The position numbers were made by a program, and so were the translations under genes. Below the pieces are notes generated by a model, which was not told the origin of the DNA, ran no database searches, and saw only the letters and a program-made list of their open reading frames with translations. Shown here piece by piece: positions 54,688 through 64,000 of a stretch of 64,000 nucleotides of DNA. Each line of letters opens with the position of its first letter. Positions within the stretch are counted from its first letter, which is position 1. This stretch comes from Peptoniphilus_A olsenii (GTDB lineage: Bacteria > Bacillota > Clostridia > Tissierellales > Peptoniphilaceae). The stretch covers positions 9,446-73,445 of the forward strand of contig NZ_JBEPMA010000009.1 of NCBI RefSeq assembly GCF_040545475.1, given 5' to 3'.

Positions 54688-55292
54688 ATGAGTTTAGCAA
54701 TTAATAAACTTATTAGCAGTTTAATTCAAATCGTTTTATTTTCACTTATACCATTTGTTTATTGGTATTTTAAAGGTAGAAAAAATCACAAATTTACAGA
54801 ATGGATAGGGCTTAAAAGAATTAAAAGGATAGATAAGACTTTGATATTATCAATATTCATAGTAACAATTACCTATCTAATAATTGGCATATTTCTTCTA
54901 AATAGTCTAAGTGGAGTTAATAACGCGACTAGCGAGTTTGTGGGACTTAGATTCAAGGCTATTTTGCCTATTATAATTTATGCAGCCCTTAACACTGCTT
55001 TACCTGAGGAGATTTTGTTTAGGGGATTTGTACTAAAAGGTTAGTTAGTAAAATAGGATTTAATAATGGAAATCTTATACAATCAATATTGTTTGGACTG
55101 ATTCACGGAATGATGTTTTTTCCTATTGTCGGTGTATTAAAATCCCTTTTAATTATTTTTGCTACAGGGTGTATAGCCTATGCGATGGGATATATTAATG
55201 AGAAGTTATCAGATGAATCTATTCTTCCAAGTTTTATTATACATTCAGTGTCTAACTTAGTAACTGGTTTATATGTTGCATTTTTTCTTTAA
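54688..55292 (+). pseudogene. CPBP-family membrane protease, frameshifted
   Basis: Two frames make one CAAX/CPBP intramembrane protease. The first (54688-55044) ends LPEEILFRGFVLKG with the EExxxR motif; a one-base loss at the AAAAGG near 55038 then puts the rest out of frame. The other frame continues RLVSKIGFNNGNLIQSILFG and LIHGMMFF (FxxxH motif) to HSVSNLVTG. All catalytic motifs are otherwise present. Such proteins often give immunity to bacteriocins. A sequencing error at the homopolymer is possible. Confidence 0.75.
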
Positions 55293-55342
55293 AAGTTAGT
55301 AAGACATAAGCTTAGAGTTTTCTCAGGCCTATGTCTTTTTGT

Positions 55343-56055
55343 TTATTCTTTATTTAGTATAAATCCTTGATCTAACAGTGTTTTAAACATCTTTGAGCTA
55401 TTTTCTAAGTCTATACCTAATTCTTTTATTATTTGGGTAGAGAATTTATCAGATCTTCTATTTTCATCTCTTAGATCATAATATGTCTGCATTTCTTTAT
55501 CATATTCAGAGATCACTTCGTTATAATTATCAAACACCTCATATTTATCTATGAAGCTTTTTATATCCATAGACATTTTAGGTTTAATCTGTGGATCCTG
55601 GTTTGGGATTCCAAAGCCTAGTCCTACAGCCGGATACGTAAGTTTTGGTAGGTTTAATAATTCTATGATATGAGCTGTGTCATTGTGTATATCTCCAAAA
55701 TAATTAGTCCCAAGTCCCATACTTTCAGCGGCGTTTACTACATTTTGAGCTGAGATTATAGCATCTGTAAATGCCTGTATAAATTTATCAAAGCCTATCA
55801 TCACTTCGTTTTCTTCATTATTTTCACAAGCTATGCTGTAGTTTCTATTTATATCTGCTATGAATATCCATAAATGTGGTGCTCGAGCCATATATTCTTG
55901 GTTACCATTTTGTGCTAGTGCGTCTTTTATATTTTGATCTTCTATTCTAATTATTTAGAATGTCTGCATTCCATTACTAGTTGCACTAGATTTTGCCACA
56001 TCTAAAAGAGTCTGTATCGTCTTATCATCTAGTTTTCATCTTTAAATTTCCACAT
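55343..56055 (-). pseudogene. NfsA-like nitroreductase, truncated and disrupted
   Basis: The open frame 55891-55343 (MARAPHLWIFIADINRN to the end) is the C-terminal two thirds of an NADPH-dependent FMN oxidoreductase, with QNVVNAAESMGLGTNYFG and AVGLGFGIPNQDPQIKP. Upstream on the same strand KSSATSNGMQTF-stop-IIRIEDQNIKDALAQ continues it through a TAA near 55958, and another frame change near 56030 joins MWKFKDE. The first helix region is missing. Confidence 0.75.
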
Positions 56056-56202
56056 ATTTTATTTATAATTAAGCTAATATTAATAATGGTCTACATTTAG
56101 TAATGCGTTATAAGAATTTAATCAGATGTATGCAAATAAAAATAATATAGAAAATATAATACCACACCTATAGATAGAATAAAAATTCTATAATCTAAAA
56201 AT

Positions 56203-56238
56203 AAACCGACATCAGATTTTGTGTGTTGGTTTTTTTAT
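56203..56238 (+). terminator. Intrinsic terminator before tetR
   Basis: AAACCGACA pairs with TGTTGGTTT (one G-T pair), followed by TTTTT. It shields the tetR promoter just downstream from transcription from the left. Confidence 0.65.
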
Positions 56239-56248
56239 GCAAATTTTG

Positions 56249-56295
56249 TTGACATATTAAATTTAAGAGTTTATTCTAATAATAGACCAGTGGTC
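56249..56295 (+). promoter_or_regulatory. tetR-export operon promoter with operator
   Basis: TTGACA (56249-56254), 17 bases, TATTCT (56272-56277), then the palindrome GACCAGTGGTC (56285-56295) at the transcript start. The TetR gene begins 25 bases later, so self-repression is likely. Confidence 0.7.
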
Positions 56296-56319
56296 GGTTA
56301 GTATGTTGAGGGTGGTTTA

Positions 56320-56949
56320 ATGGATAATAAAAAAAGACGTGAGAGAATGGATTATTTTGATAGAAAGTCTGAGATATTAGATATGGCTAGGTCAATGTTT
56401 ATTTCTATTGGATATGAAGATACTAGTATTAATGATCTTATAAAAAAACTTGGTATAGCTAAGGGCACTTTCTACTACTATTTTAAATCAAAAGAAGAAC
56501 TGCTAGATCAGGTGATTAGTGAGGTAAATAAAGAGATTGTAAAAAACATTTGTGAGATTTCAGCATTAGATAGATCACCAGATGAGAAGTTATTTATGGC
56601 TATATCAAGTCTTAAAGTAGAAAATCATAACATGATAATTGATTATATGCATAAGCCTGAAAATGCTTTGCTACATCAAAAGACTCTAAATAGTATTTTA
56701 AAAGATGTGACACCATATTTTGAAAAAATCATAGAAGAGGGGAACAGATCTAATGTTTTTTCTTGTAAATATCCAAAAGAGAGCATGTACATATTTTTAT
56801 GCTCTGCTATTAATCTATTAGATGATGGTGTTATTGATTTTAATCATGATGAAAAAGAATCTATATTTATGGCTCTTATAGAGCTTTTAGCTAATATGTT
56901 AGCCGTAGATGTTGATAAGATTCATAATTTTATGATTAGGGAGGATTAA
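56320..56949 (+). CDS. TetR family transcriptional regulator
   Basis: A 209-residue repressor. The helix-turn-helix is INDLIKKLGIAKGTFYYYFK (about residues 39-58), typical of TetR. The C-terminal ligand domain is of unknown specificity. It is the first gene of an operon with an MFS exporter and an ABC exporter; the stop of tetR touches the start of the MFS gene. Confidence 0.88.
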   Translation: MDNKKRRERMDYFDRKSEILDMARSMFISIGYEDTSINDLIKKLGIAKGTFYYYFKSKEELLDQVISEVNKEIVKNICEISALDRSPDEKLFMAISSLKVENHNMIIDYMHKPENALLHQKTLNSILKDVTPYFEKIIEEGNRSNVFSCKYPKESMYIFLCSAINLLDDGVIDFNHDEKESIFMALIELLANMLAVDVDKIHNFMIRED

Positions 56950-58251
56950 ATGAAAAGATTTATTCTTTTATGGATAGGCGAAATGATTGCAAATATAGGA
57001 AGCGGAATGACAGCTTTTGCCCTGTCGCTCTATATATATAATTTCACTCATAAAGTATCTGATATTGCTATGTTAAGTCTTATATCATTTTTGCCAGCTA
57101 TATTGATAAACCCTATAGGTGGGATATTAGCAGATAGATATGATAGAAGGATTTTAATGATTATGGGTGATGTATTATCTGGATTATGTCTACTTTATAT
57201 TTTATATATTATTAGAACTAGTGTTAATATTTCTGATACTATAGCCCCAATATTTATAGCTATAGGTGTCAGCTCAATATTCTTAGGGATATTAGAACCT
57301 GCATATAAATCGACTGTTACAGAGCTTATATCATTTGATAACTATGATAAGGCTAGTGGGCTTTTGCAACTGGCGGCTAGTTCTAAATTATTGATATCGC
57401 CTGCTTTAGCTGGTATTATTCTAGCTAAATCGAATATAGATCTAATTCTAATTATAGATATATCCACAGTATTATTTACAATTATTATACTTACAATAAT
57501 CAGAAACTCTCTAAAAAATGATGAAAATATAATAGATGAAGACATAGATAAAACCACAACCGAAAAGAATATAATAAAAGAGTTAAGAGAGGGTCTAGAA
57601 ATAATAAGGGGCAATAAAGGGGTTAGTAATCTGGTTTTTCTTATGTTTTTAGCTTGTTTTTTGATGGCTTTTATTCAAGTTCTAGTAAGACCAATGATAT
57701 TAAATATTGCTAATGAGAAGATGCTTGGGATAGCTGAATCTATATGTGCTTTTGGGATTTTAGTAGGTAGTGGTTTTATAGGAATAAGAGGTATAAAGCT
57801 AAGCTATTCTAGATCTCTTGGAATAGCAGGGATAATTTCTGGTATTTTTATATCTTTAGCTGGATTTTCTAGTTCACTAATATTTATTGTTATATTTATC
57901 TTTGTGTTTTTTATTACTCTTCCATTTATCAATGCAAGTGCTGATGCGCTCGTAAGAAACTCTATCCCTAACAGCCTTCAAGGTAGAGCCTGGGGTATTA
58001 TTGGATTTCTAACTCAGATAGGAATTGTGGCTGCCTTTCTAATATCAGGTCCTCTTGTAGATAATGTTTTTGAACCTATGATGGGAGAGGACGGTATATT
58101 ATCGAACACTTTTTTAAGAGTTATAGGTGTAGGACCAGGTAGAGGCATAGGCCTACTTTTAATAATAGTTGGTATTCTATTTTCTATTGTTTTTGCCTTT
58201 ACATTAAACAACAAAAATATAAATCAAATGGAGGAAAAAGATGGAATATAG
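56950..58251 (+). CDS. MFS family exporter
   Basis: A 433-residue major facilitator protein with 12 membrane helices, of the macrolide/siderophore exporter (MefA/EntS-like) kind. The motif GGILADRYDRRILMIMGD (motif A) lies after the second helix. The long central loop (about residues 180-215) is charged. Drug export is likely from the TetR control; the drug is unknown. Confidence 0.85.
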   Translation: MKRFILLWIGEMIANIGSGMTAFALSLYIYNFTHKVSDIAMLSLISFLPAILINPIGGILADRYDRRILMIMGDVLSGLCLLYILYIIRTSVNISDTIAPIFIAIGVSSIFLGILEPAYKSTVTELISFDNYDKASGLLQLAASSKLLISPALAGIILAKSNIDLILIIDISTVLFTIIILTIIRNSLKNDENIIDEDIDKTTTEKNIIKELREGLEIIRGNKGVSNLVFLMFLACFLMAFIQVLVRPMILNIANEKMLGIAESICAFGILVGSGFIGIRGIKLSYSRSLGIAGIISGIFISLAGFSSSLIFIVIFIFVFFITLPFINASADALVRNSIPNSLQGRAWGIIGFLTQIGIVAAFLISGPLVDNVFEPMMGEDGILSNTFLRVIGVGPGRGIGLLLIIVGILFSIVFAFTLNNKNINQMEEKDGI

Positions 58252-60586
58252 ATTTTTAAAAAATGATCTAAAAAAGAATTTTAAAAATAATATCATAATA
58301 ACATTGTTTATATCGCTTTCTGTCGCGGTTATTATATCTGTGTTTTTGACTTGTTTTAGTTTATTTAGCTCTATTTTTTCACTATATGAAGTAGCTATGC
58401 CTCCACATTTTTTACAGCTTCACAAGGGTGAAATAAATATAGATGAGATAAAAGAGTTTAATAAAAATATAGATTATGTAGAAGACTCTCAAGTTATAAC
58501 TATGATAAATGCCTATGGAAGTGATTTTAACGTAATTAAGAAAGATAATAGCGCAGGTAATACAAGTCTTGAAAATTTTAAATTAGATATATCTATAGTT
58601 AAGCAAAGTGAAAAGTTTGATTATTTATTAGATAAGGATAAAAGTATACTAGAGATAAAAGATGGAAAGATAGCTGTTCCTAGGATTCTTCTAGAAGATT
58701 ATGACATAGAGATTGGAGATATATTAAGATATAAAACAGATGATGGATATAGAGAATATAAAGTATCTAATATAATGTATGATGCTCAGATGAATACGAG
58801 TATGGCAGGATCTGTGAGATTTTTATTATCTGATAACGATTATAATGATCTTCTAAAAAACTCTAAAGATACTGAATATATGATAGAATCGATTTTTAAA
58901 GATCCTGACTATGCAAATAGATACCAAGTCATGTATGAAGAATCTGGACTTCCCAAAAATGGCCAAGCAGTAACTTATAATCTAATAGTGACTATAAGTG
59001 CAATCACAGATATCATAAATTCTCTCATGTTTTTAGTAGCCGGCATTATATTTATGATCATATCATTAGTCTCACTTAGATATGTGATTATGATGGAGAT
59101 AGAGGAAGATAGACTTGTAATAGGTAATATGAAAGCTATGGGAATATCATATATGGATATTAGAAATCTGTATCTAAATAAGTTTAGGCTGATCTCATTT
59201 GTTGGCGTAGTATTTGGATATATAATATCTAATATTTTCACGAAATTTATGACTGGTAGAATTGAACGGATATTTGGACATATCAAGATAGGTCTTCTAG
59301 GATATATGATATCTATTGTTATAGCTTTGATAATGTATTTAATAATAGCAACATTTGTTAAAACTACATTAAAAAAGATAAAAAAATTATCGGTTATTGA
59401 CATCATGGTAAAAAATAAAGGTTTTAGTAAAAGTAGTGAGAAAAAAATAAAAAGACTACCAAATATGCCTATTGATATAGCAATGCCAATTCACAATTCA
59501 AAAAGTGGATATGGGATTATAATTCTACTCGTATTTGCTAGCTCATTAGCTATGATTTTCCCGACAAGTATGAGTAAGATATTTGATGGTGATAAGTTTT
59601 TATCATATATGGGATTAGAAAAAAGCGAAGTCTTCATAGAGATATATGAATCGTCAGGGCGTAAAGACAGTATCAACGAGATATCAAAAACTCTAGATGA
59701 ATATAGTGATTATATAAGTTACAAAACTAGTGATATATATCGTCAAAAAATCACGAATAATAAACATGAAAGCATATCTGCTCAGATAGAAGTTGGAAAT
59801 AATATAGCTGATAACATAGAATATATAGTAGGTCGTCATGTAGATAATGGAAAAAAAGAGATAGCAATATCTTATATGATAGCAGATGAACTCGGGTTAG
59901 GTATAGACGATGAGATAGTTATAAATGTAGCAGATGAAGATATAAGGCTAAAGATTGTGGGGATCTATCAGGATATTACTAGTGGTGGCAAGACTTGTAA
60001 AACTGGTTATAGATTCAATGGTCATGATTTTCAAAAATCTGTATTTTATATAGATGGTGACTATGAAAAAATAAGTGAAGATTTAAAAAGTAGTATTAAA
60101 AACTTAGAAATACTAGATGATAATTATAAGATATATAAAAGTGATGAGATGGTTAAACAGGTTTTTGGATCTGTGGCTCGAGAACTAAAAAATGTATCGT
60201 TTATTGTATCAATTATCGCACTTTCTATTGTTTTTATAGTGGTGATATTATTTGAAAAACTTAGAGTTATAAAATATAGTGATTACTTTTTATCAAAAAA
60301 GCATATGGGCATAAAAACTAAAGAGATAATAAAAGAGGAGATATTAGCTAGTGTTCTATCAGGACTAAAGGGATTTATTATAGCTAGTTTAGTTCTTTTA
60401 TTTACCATATCTTCTATAATAAGTATAATTTTTACGATTTTGAATTTAGGAATTTCAAAGATAAATGTAGAAGTAACTTTGGCTGATTTTAGATATGTGG
60501 TTATACTGTTTATTATTCTTGTAATTTCAACATATTTAGGAGCTAGTAATATAAAAAATCTCAACATAAGAGGTAAAAACATATGA
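58241..60586 (+). CDS. ABC transporter permease, FtsX/MacB type
   Basis: A 781-residue permease with two FtsX units. One helix at about 20-42 precedes a large outer domain (about 45-260); three helices follow (about 265-390), then a second helix at about 425, another outer domain, and three final helices. This layout is found in peptide-antibiotic exporters. It overlaps both neighbours, so it is coupled with the MFS gene before it and the ATPase after it. Confidence 0.85.
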   Translation: MEYRFLKNDLKKNFKNNIIITLFISLSVAVIISVFLTCFSLFSSIFSLYEVAMPPHFLQLHKGEINIDEIKEFNKNIDYVEDSQVITMINAYGSDFNVIKKDNSAGNTSLENFKLDISIVKQSEKFDYLLDKDKSILEIKDGKIAVPRILLEDYDIEIGDILRYKTDDGYREYKVSNIMYDAQMNTSMAGSVRFLLSDNDYNDLLKNSKDTEYMIESIFKDPDYANRYQVMYEESGLPKNGQAVTYNLIVTISAITDIINSLMFLVAGIIFMIISLVSLRYVIMMEIEEDRLVIGNMKAMGISYMDIRNLYLNKFRLISFVGVVFGYIISNIFTKFMTGRIERIFGHIKIGLLGYMISIVIALIMYLIIATFVKTTLKKIKKLSVIDIMVKNKGFSKSSEKKIKRLPNMPIDIAMPIHNSKSGYGIIILLVFASSLAMIFPTSMSKIFDGDKFLSYMGLEKSEVFIEIYESSGRKDSINEISKTLDEYSDYISYKTSDIYRQKITNNKHESISAQIEVGNNIADNIEYIVGRHVDNGKKEIAISYMIADELGLGIDDEIVINVADEDIRLKIVGIYQDITSGGKTCKTGYRFNGHDFQKSVFYIDGDYEKISEDLKSSIKNLEILDDNYKIYKSDEMVKQVFGSVARELKNVSFIVSIIALSIVFIVVILFEKLRVIKYSDYFLSKKHMGIKTKEIIKEEILASVLSGLKGFIIASLVLLFTISSIISIIFTILNLGISKINVEVTLADFRYVVILFIILVISTYLGASNIKNLNIRGKNI

Positions 60587-61308
60587 TAGAGATAAAAAAT
60601 ATATATAAAAAATTTGGTGACAACCTGGTATTAGATGATATAAGTTTTAGTGTTGAGGATTCTGAGTTTGTAGCTATTATGGGTAGTTCTGGATCTGGTA
60701 AGTCCACACTTTTATATTCTATAAGCGGAATGGATAAAGTAGATAGTGGTAGTATTATATTTGATTCTAGAGATTTAAATACTCTAAAAGATGAGGAACT
60801 AGAATATATTAGACTATCTAAGATGGGGTTTGTATTTCAGAAACCATATCTATTAAAAAATCTATGTGTATTAGATAATATTATGTATCCAGCATTAAAA
60901 CTAAAGAGAGAATCAAAAAAAGATATAGAAATAATAGCGAATGAATTATTAAGTAGTCTAGGGATAGATGACATAAAATGTAGCAGTCCGAACAATCTAT
61001 CTGGTGGGCAGTATCAAAGAGTGGCAATAGCTAGAGCTTTAATTAACAGTCCTAAGGTATTATTTGCAGATGAGCCTACAGGAGCATTAAACTCGAAGAT
61101 GAGTAAGAGTGTAATGGAGATATTTAAGAATATAAATGACAATAATACTATGATAATCATGGTAACTCATGATATGAATGCTGCAGCATATGCAAATAGG
61201 GTAATATTTTTAAAAGATGGAAAAATTATGAGTGATACTAAAAACACCGATAATATATCAGAAAATATAAAGAATATATCTAGTATAATGGAGAAATTAG
61301 AGGTCTGA
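60583..61308 (+). CDS. ABC transporter ATP-binding protein (MacB/LolD type)
   Basis: A 241-residue ATPase with Walker A GSSGSGKST, the Q loop FVFQKPYLL, signature LSGGQYQR, Walker B VLFADEPTGALN and switch His in MVTHDMNAA. It pairs with the FtsX-type permease just before it, overlapping by four bases. Confidence 0.93.
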   Translation: MIEIKNIYKKFGDNLVLDDISFSVEDSEFVAIMGSSGSGKSTLLYSISGMDKVDSGSIIFDSRDLNTLKDEELEYIRLSKMGFVFQKPYLLKNLCVLDNIMYPALKLKRESKKDIEIIANELLSSLGIDDIKCSSPNNLSGGQYQRVAIARALINSPKVLFADEPTGALNSKMSKSVMEIFKNINDNNTMIIMVTHDMNAAAYANRVIFLKDGKIMSDTKNTDNISENIKNISSIMEKLEV

Positions 61309-61388
61309 TCCTAAAATCAAAAACTTAATATTTTAGTGTGGAAAATAAAAATAATAGACATCGATACATTAATAATGATTACAATGGA

Positions 61389-61911
61389 GGTGTTACAGCT
61401 ATACCATTACTTTGCAAATTTTCATTCAATCTTTAGGACAACTTTTTGCAATGTTTATCATTTTATTATAAAAACAATCCAGTTCTCAGTGTTTTAAAAT
61501 ATAAAGGCGACATTCAATACTCCTTATCTTTCGAAGGGTAACGGAGAGTAGTTAATGGAGGTGTGGATAAGGAATTATCACACTCTTGGAGCATTAACGC
61601 TCAAAGACATGCTTATGATTTCTTAAAGTTAGATGATAAACTAAAGAGTTATAATAGCGACAGAAAAAAACTAGAAAATTATTATTGTTATGAAAGTGAT
61701 ATAATATCTCCATCAGACGGTATAATATTTGAAGTATCTAATAAATGAAAAGACAGTAAGATTATGTAGAATAATTCTACAAATCTTTTAATAAAAGGTA
61801 TTAGAGAAAATTATATCGTAATTAATCATACGGAGAATGAGTATTCTCTAATTTGCCATATAAAGCCAAATAGCTTTTTGTAAAATTAGGCGATGTAGTA
61901 AAAATATCAAA
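61389..61911 (+). pseudogene. M23-type peptidoglycan peptidase, heavily decayed
   Basis: In one frame from 61389 there is IPLLCKFSFNL-stop, then LKYKGDIQYSLSFEG-stop, VVNGGVDKELSHSWSINAQR, AYDFLKLDDKLKSY and YESDIISPSDGIIFEV. Three more stops follow (near 61746, 61770 and 61880), mixed with IRENYIVINHTENEYSLICH and IKPNSF. A frame change near 61880 restores VKLGDVVKISK. The pattern is that of an M23 metallopeptidase up to its HxH region, after which it is cut by the rlmD-like tail. Confidence 0.7.
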
Positions 61912-61919
61912 ATTTATAT

Positions 61920-62092
61920 GGATATATTCCCAAATACGAGAGTTTTGAGAAATACCAAGCATTTATCCATACTGACCACTCAAGTCATGTGGAGACGGTA
62001 GTATTGATGTCAAGGAATTAAGATAATAGACTATAAAAGTGTTGAAATCAATGGCTTTTAGGATTTTAGAAGAAATCTTAAAAGCTATTTTT
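61920..62092 (+). repeat. Direct repeat with rlmD-like tail, right copy, plus terminator
   Basis: Its first ~95 bases match 54018-54112. CATGTGGAGACGGTAGTATT, GATGTCAAGG and the stop encode TDHSSHVETVVLMSRN. From 61986 it also follows the 3' end of rlmD and its downstream DNA up to about 62077. It ends in a full terminator, GCTTTTAGGATTT (62054-62066) with AAATCTTAAAAGC, then TATTTTTC. Confidence 0.7.
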
Positions 62093-62183
62093 CAATTAGA
62101 AAAACACCTTGTGGGAACAGTTTGAGTGTAGATTATAACAGAGTATGTTGGCACTATAGATGTTTTAGGGGGGAGTGAACAGG

Positions 62184-62698
<515 letters not shown>

Positions 62699-62732
62699 TA
62701 CACAGTTCAGAAAAGAGTGAATGAGATGATTA

Positions 62733-62786
<54 letters not shown>

Positions 62787-62787
62787 T

Positions 62788-62843
<56 letters not shown>

Positions 62844-62876
62844 TTAGCTAATATTAAAAGAAAAGGTGGGAAAATT

Positions 62877-63589
<713 letters not shown>

Positions 63590-63607
63590 TAGTTATTTTT
63601 ATATTTC

Positions 63608-63645
63608 AGACCTATTAAAGGAAATCTTTAGTAGGTCTTTTTTTG
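63608..63645 (+). terminator. Intrinsic terminator of cadD
   Basis: AGACCTATTAAAG pairs with CTTTAGTAGGTCT, followed by TTTTTT. Confidence 0.9.
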
Positions 63646-63751
63646 TTTACTTAAAATTATCTTATCTGTCCAAAGAAATATGAGAAGGAAGAATTATGTA
63701 GGATGTTAAAAATAGGTGTTATTTCCTTGCCAGTGATATGGGAGGTAAATT

Positions 63752-63853
63752 ATGCGAATAGAAAGACTGAACAAGAAAAAAGAAGTTCTATTTGAAGAAC
63801 ACTCAAAAGACTATGTAATAGCAAAACAAAAAATAATAAATAAATTTCGATAA
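63752..63853 (+). CDS. Short ORF cut off at the IS256-type end
   Basis: ATG 63752 follows GGGAGG and encodes 33 residues rich in Lys and Glu (MRIERLNKKKEVLFEEHSKD on). It stops five bases before the insertion-sequence end, so it may be the start of a longer gene interrupted by the element. I recognise no family. Confidence 0.4.
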   Translation: MRIERLNKKKEVLFEEHSKDYVIAKQKIINKFR

Positions 63854-63857
63854 ATCT

Positions 63858-64000
63858 GATAAAGTCCATATAATTGTGTAAAAAGAATAGGTCATTTGAA
63901 ACCAAAACTGGTACAATGTTTTTAAGCAAAAAATAAAACAACCAGGAGGAAACAAATGACCCAATTACATTTTACAATTAATCAAGAAGAAATTCAAAAC
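63858..64000 (+). mobile_element. Left end of an IS256-family insertion sequence
   Basis: The 26-base end at 63858-63883 (GATAAAGTCC and TATAATTGTGTAAAA) is that of IS256 with one change by memory. A transposase gene begins 72 bases further in. The right end lies outside the window. Confidence 0.88.
63956..64000 (+). CDS. IS256-family transposase (N-terminus only)
   Basis: ATG 63956 after CCAGGAGG opens MTQLHFTINQEEIQN, which matches the start of IS256-type mutator transposases. The catalytic DDE region is beyond the window. Confidence 0.88.
   Translation, partial: MTQLHFTINQEEIQN

Noticed and set aside
61563..61748. A small intact gene of 61 codons
   Set aside because: The same frame continues on both sides through stop codons with M23 peptidase sequence, so it is only a piece of a pseudogene.

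Overview
The window is about 30% G+C DNA from a low-GC, Gram-positive, probably anaerobic bacterium. The walRK-yycHI-walJ cluster, DnaD/DnaC-type helicase-loading proteins, S-layer homology domains, TAXI-type TRAP transport, citrate fermentation genes, and heavy use of TTG starts behind strong AGGAGG sites all point to the Firmicutes. A Peptoniphilus/Anaerococcus-like member of the Tissierellia is my best guess, but this is inference from gene content and not a database match. I see no rRNA, tRNA or CRISPR array.

Layout. 1-1.1 kb: the end of a permease and a ureohydrolase. 1.2-2.0 kb: a decayed TPR gene. 2.1-4.7 kb: a complete DpnII-type GATC restriction-modification operon (two methylases and the nuclease). 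5.0-6.1 kb: a CAMP-factor-like secreted pore-forming protein whose acidic tail is cut off by an in-frame stop. 6.3-7.5 kb: a dense repeat cluster. 7.6-11.3 kb (minus strand): MarR regulator, lipoate ligase, lipoyl-dihydrolipoamide dehydrogenase and OsmC. 11.5-12.5 kb: second repeat cluster. 12.5-20.3 kb (minus strand): acetyltransferases, K+/H+ antiporter, MgtE, aminotransferase, DnaC-like and DnaD. 20.5-27.3 kb: Lrp regulator, the WalRK two-component operon and SurE. 27.9-34.4 kb: a TAXI-TRAP transporter, then an M20 amidohydrolase with two membrane proteins. 34.6-37.5 kb: FtsH and a glutathionyl-hydroquinone reductase homologue. 37.5-38.3 kb: third repeat cluster, in reverse. 38.3-41.2 kb: a small DUF2975/HTH operon, a nitroreductase, a candidate small RNA and an SLH protein.

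41.4-48.6 kb is a citrate fermentation operon in the order citG-citC-citX-oadA-(2HCT transporter)-citD-citE-citF. It encodes citrate lyase, the enzymes that make and attach its prosthetic group, and an oxaloacetate decarboxylase alpha subunit. The 2HCT citrate transporter has lost most of its N-terminal half through an internal deletion, so citrate uptake by this route should be dead even though the enzymes look intact.

From the 3' end of rlmD (about 50 kb) to the window end the DNA is a patchwork of acquired material. It holds a copper resistance operon (copY-copB) with a base composition unlike its neighbours, and fragments of a phage VRR-NUC/SNF2 helicase module. It also holds two imported copies of an rlmD-like tail that look like old attachment sites. 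Broken CPBP protease, nitroreductase and M23 peptidase genes lie here too, with an apparently intact TetR-MFS-ABC export operon, a CadD cadmium resistance gene with a leader ORF, and the start of an IS256-family element at the right edge.

The most unusual feature is a family of about 240-bp elements (three near-complete copies and one fragment) with several nested inverted repeats and a long G-rich hairpin. They sit within arrays of a second, two-armed inverted repeat. I do not recognise either family as a named element.
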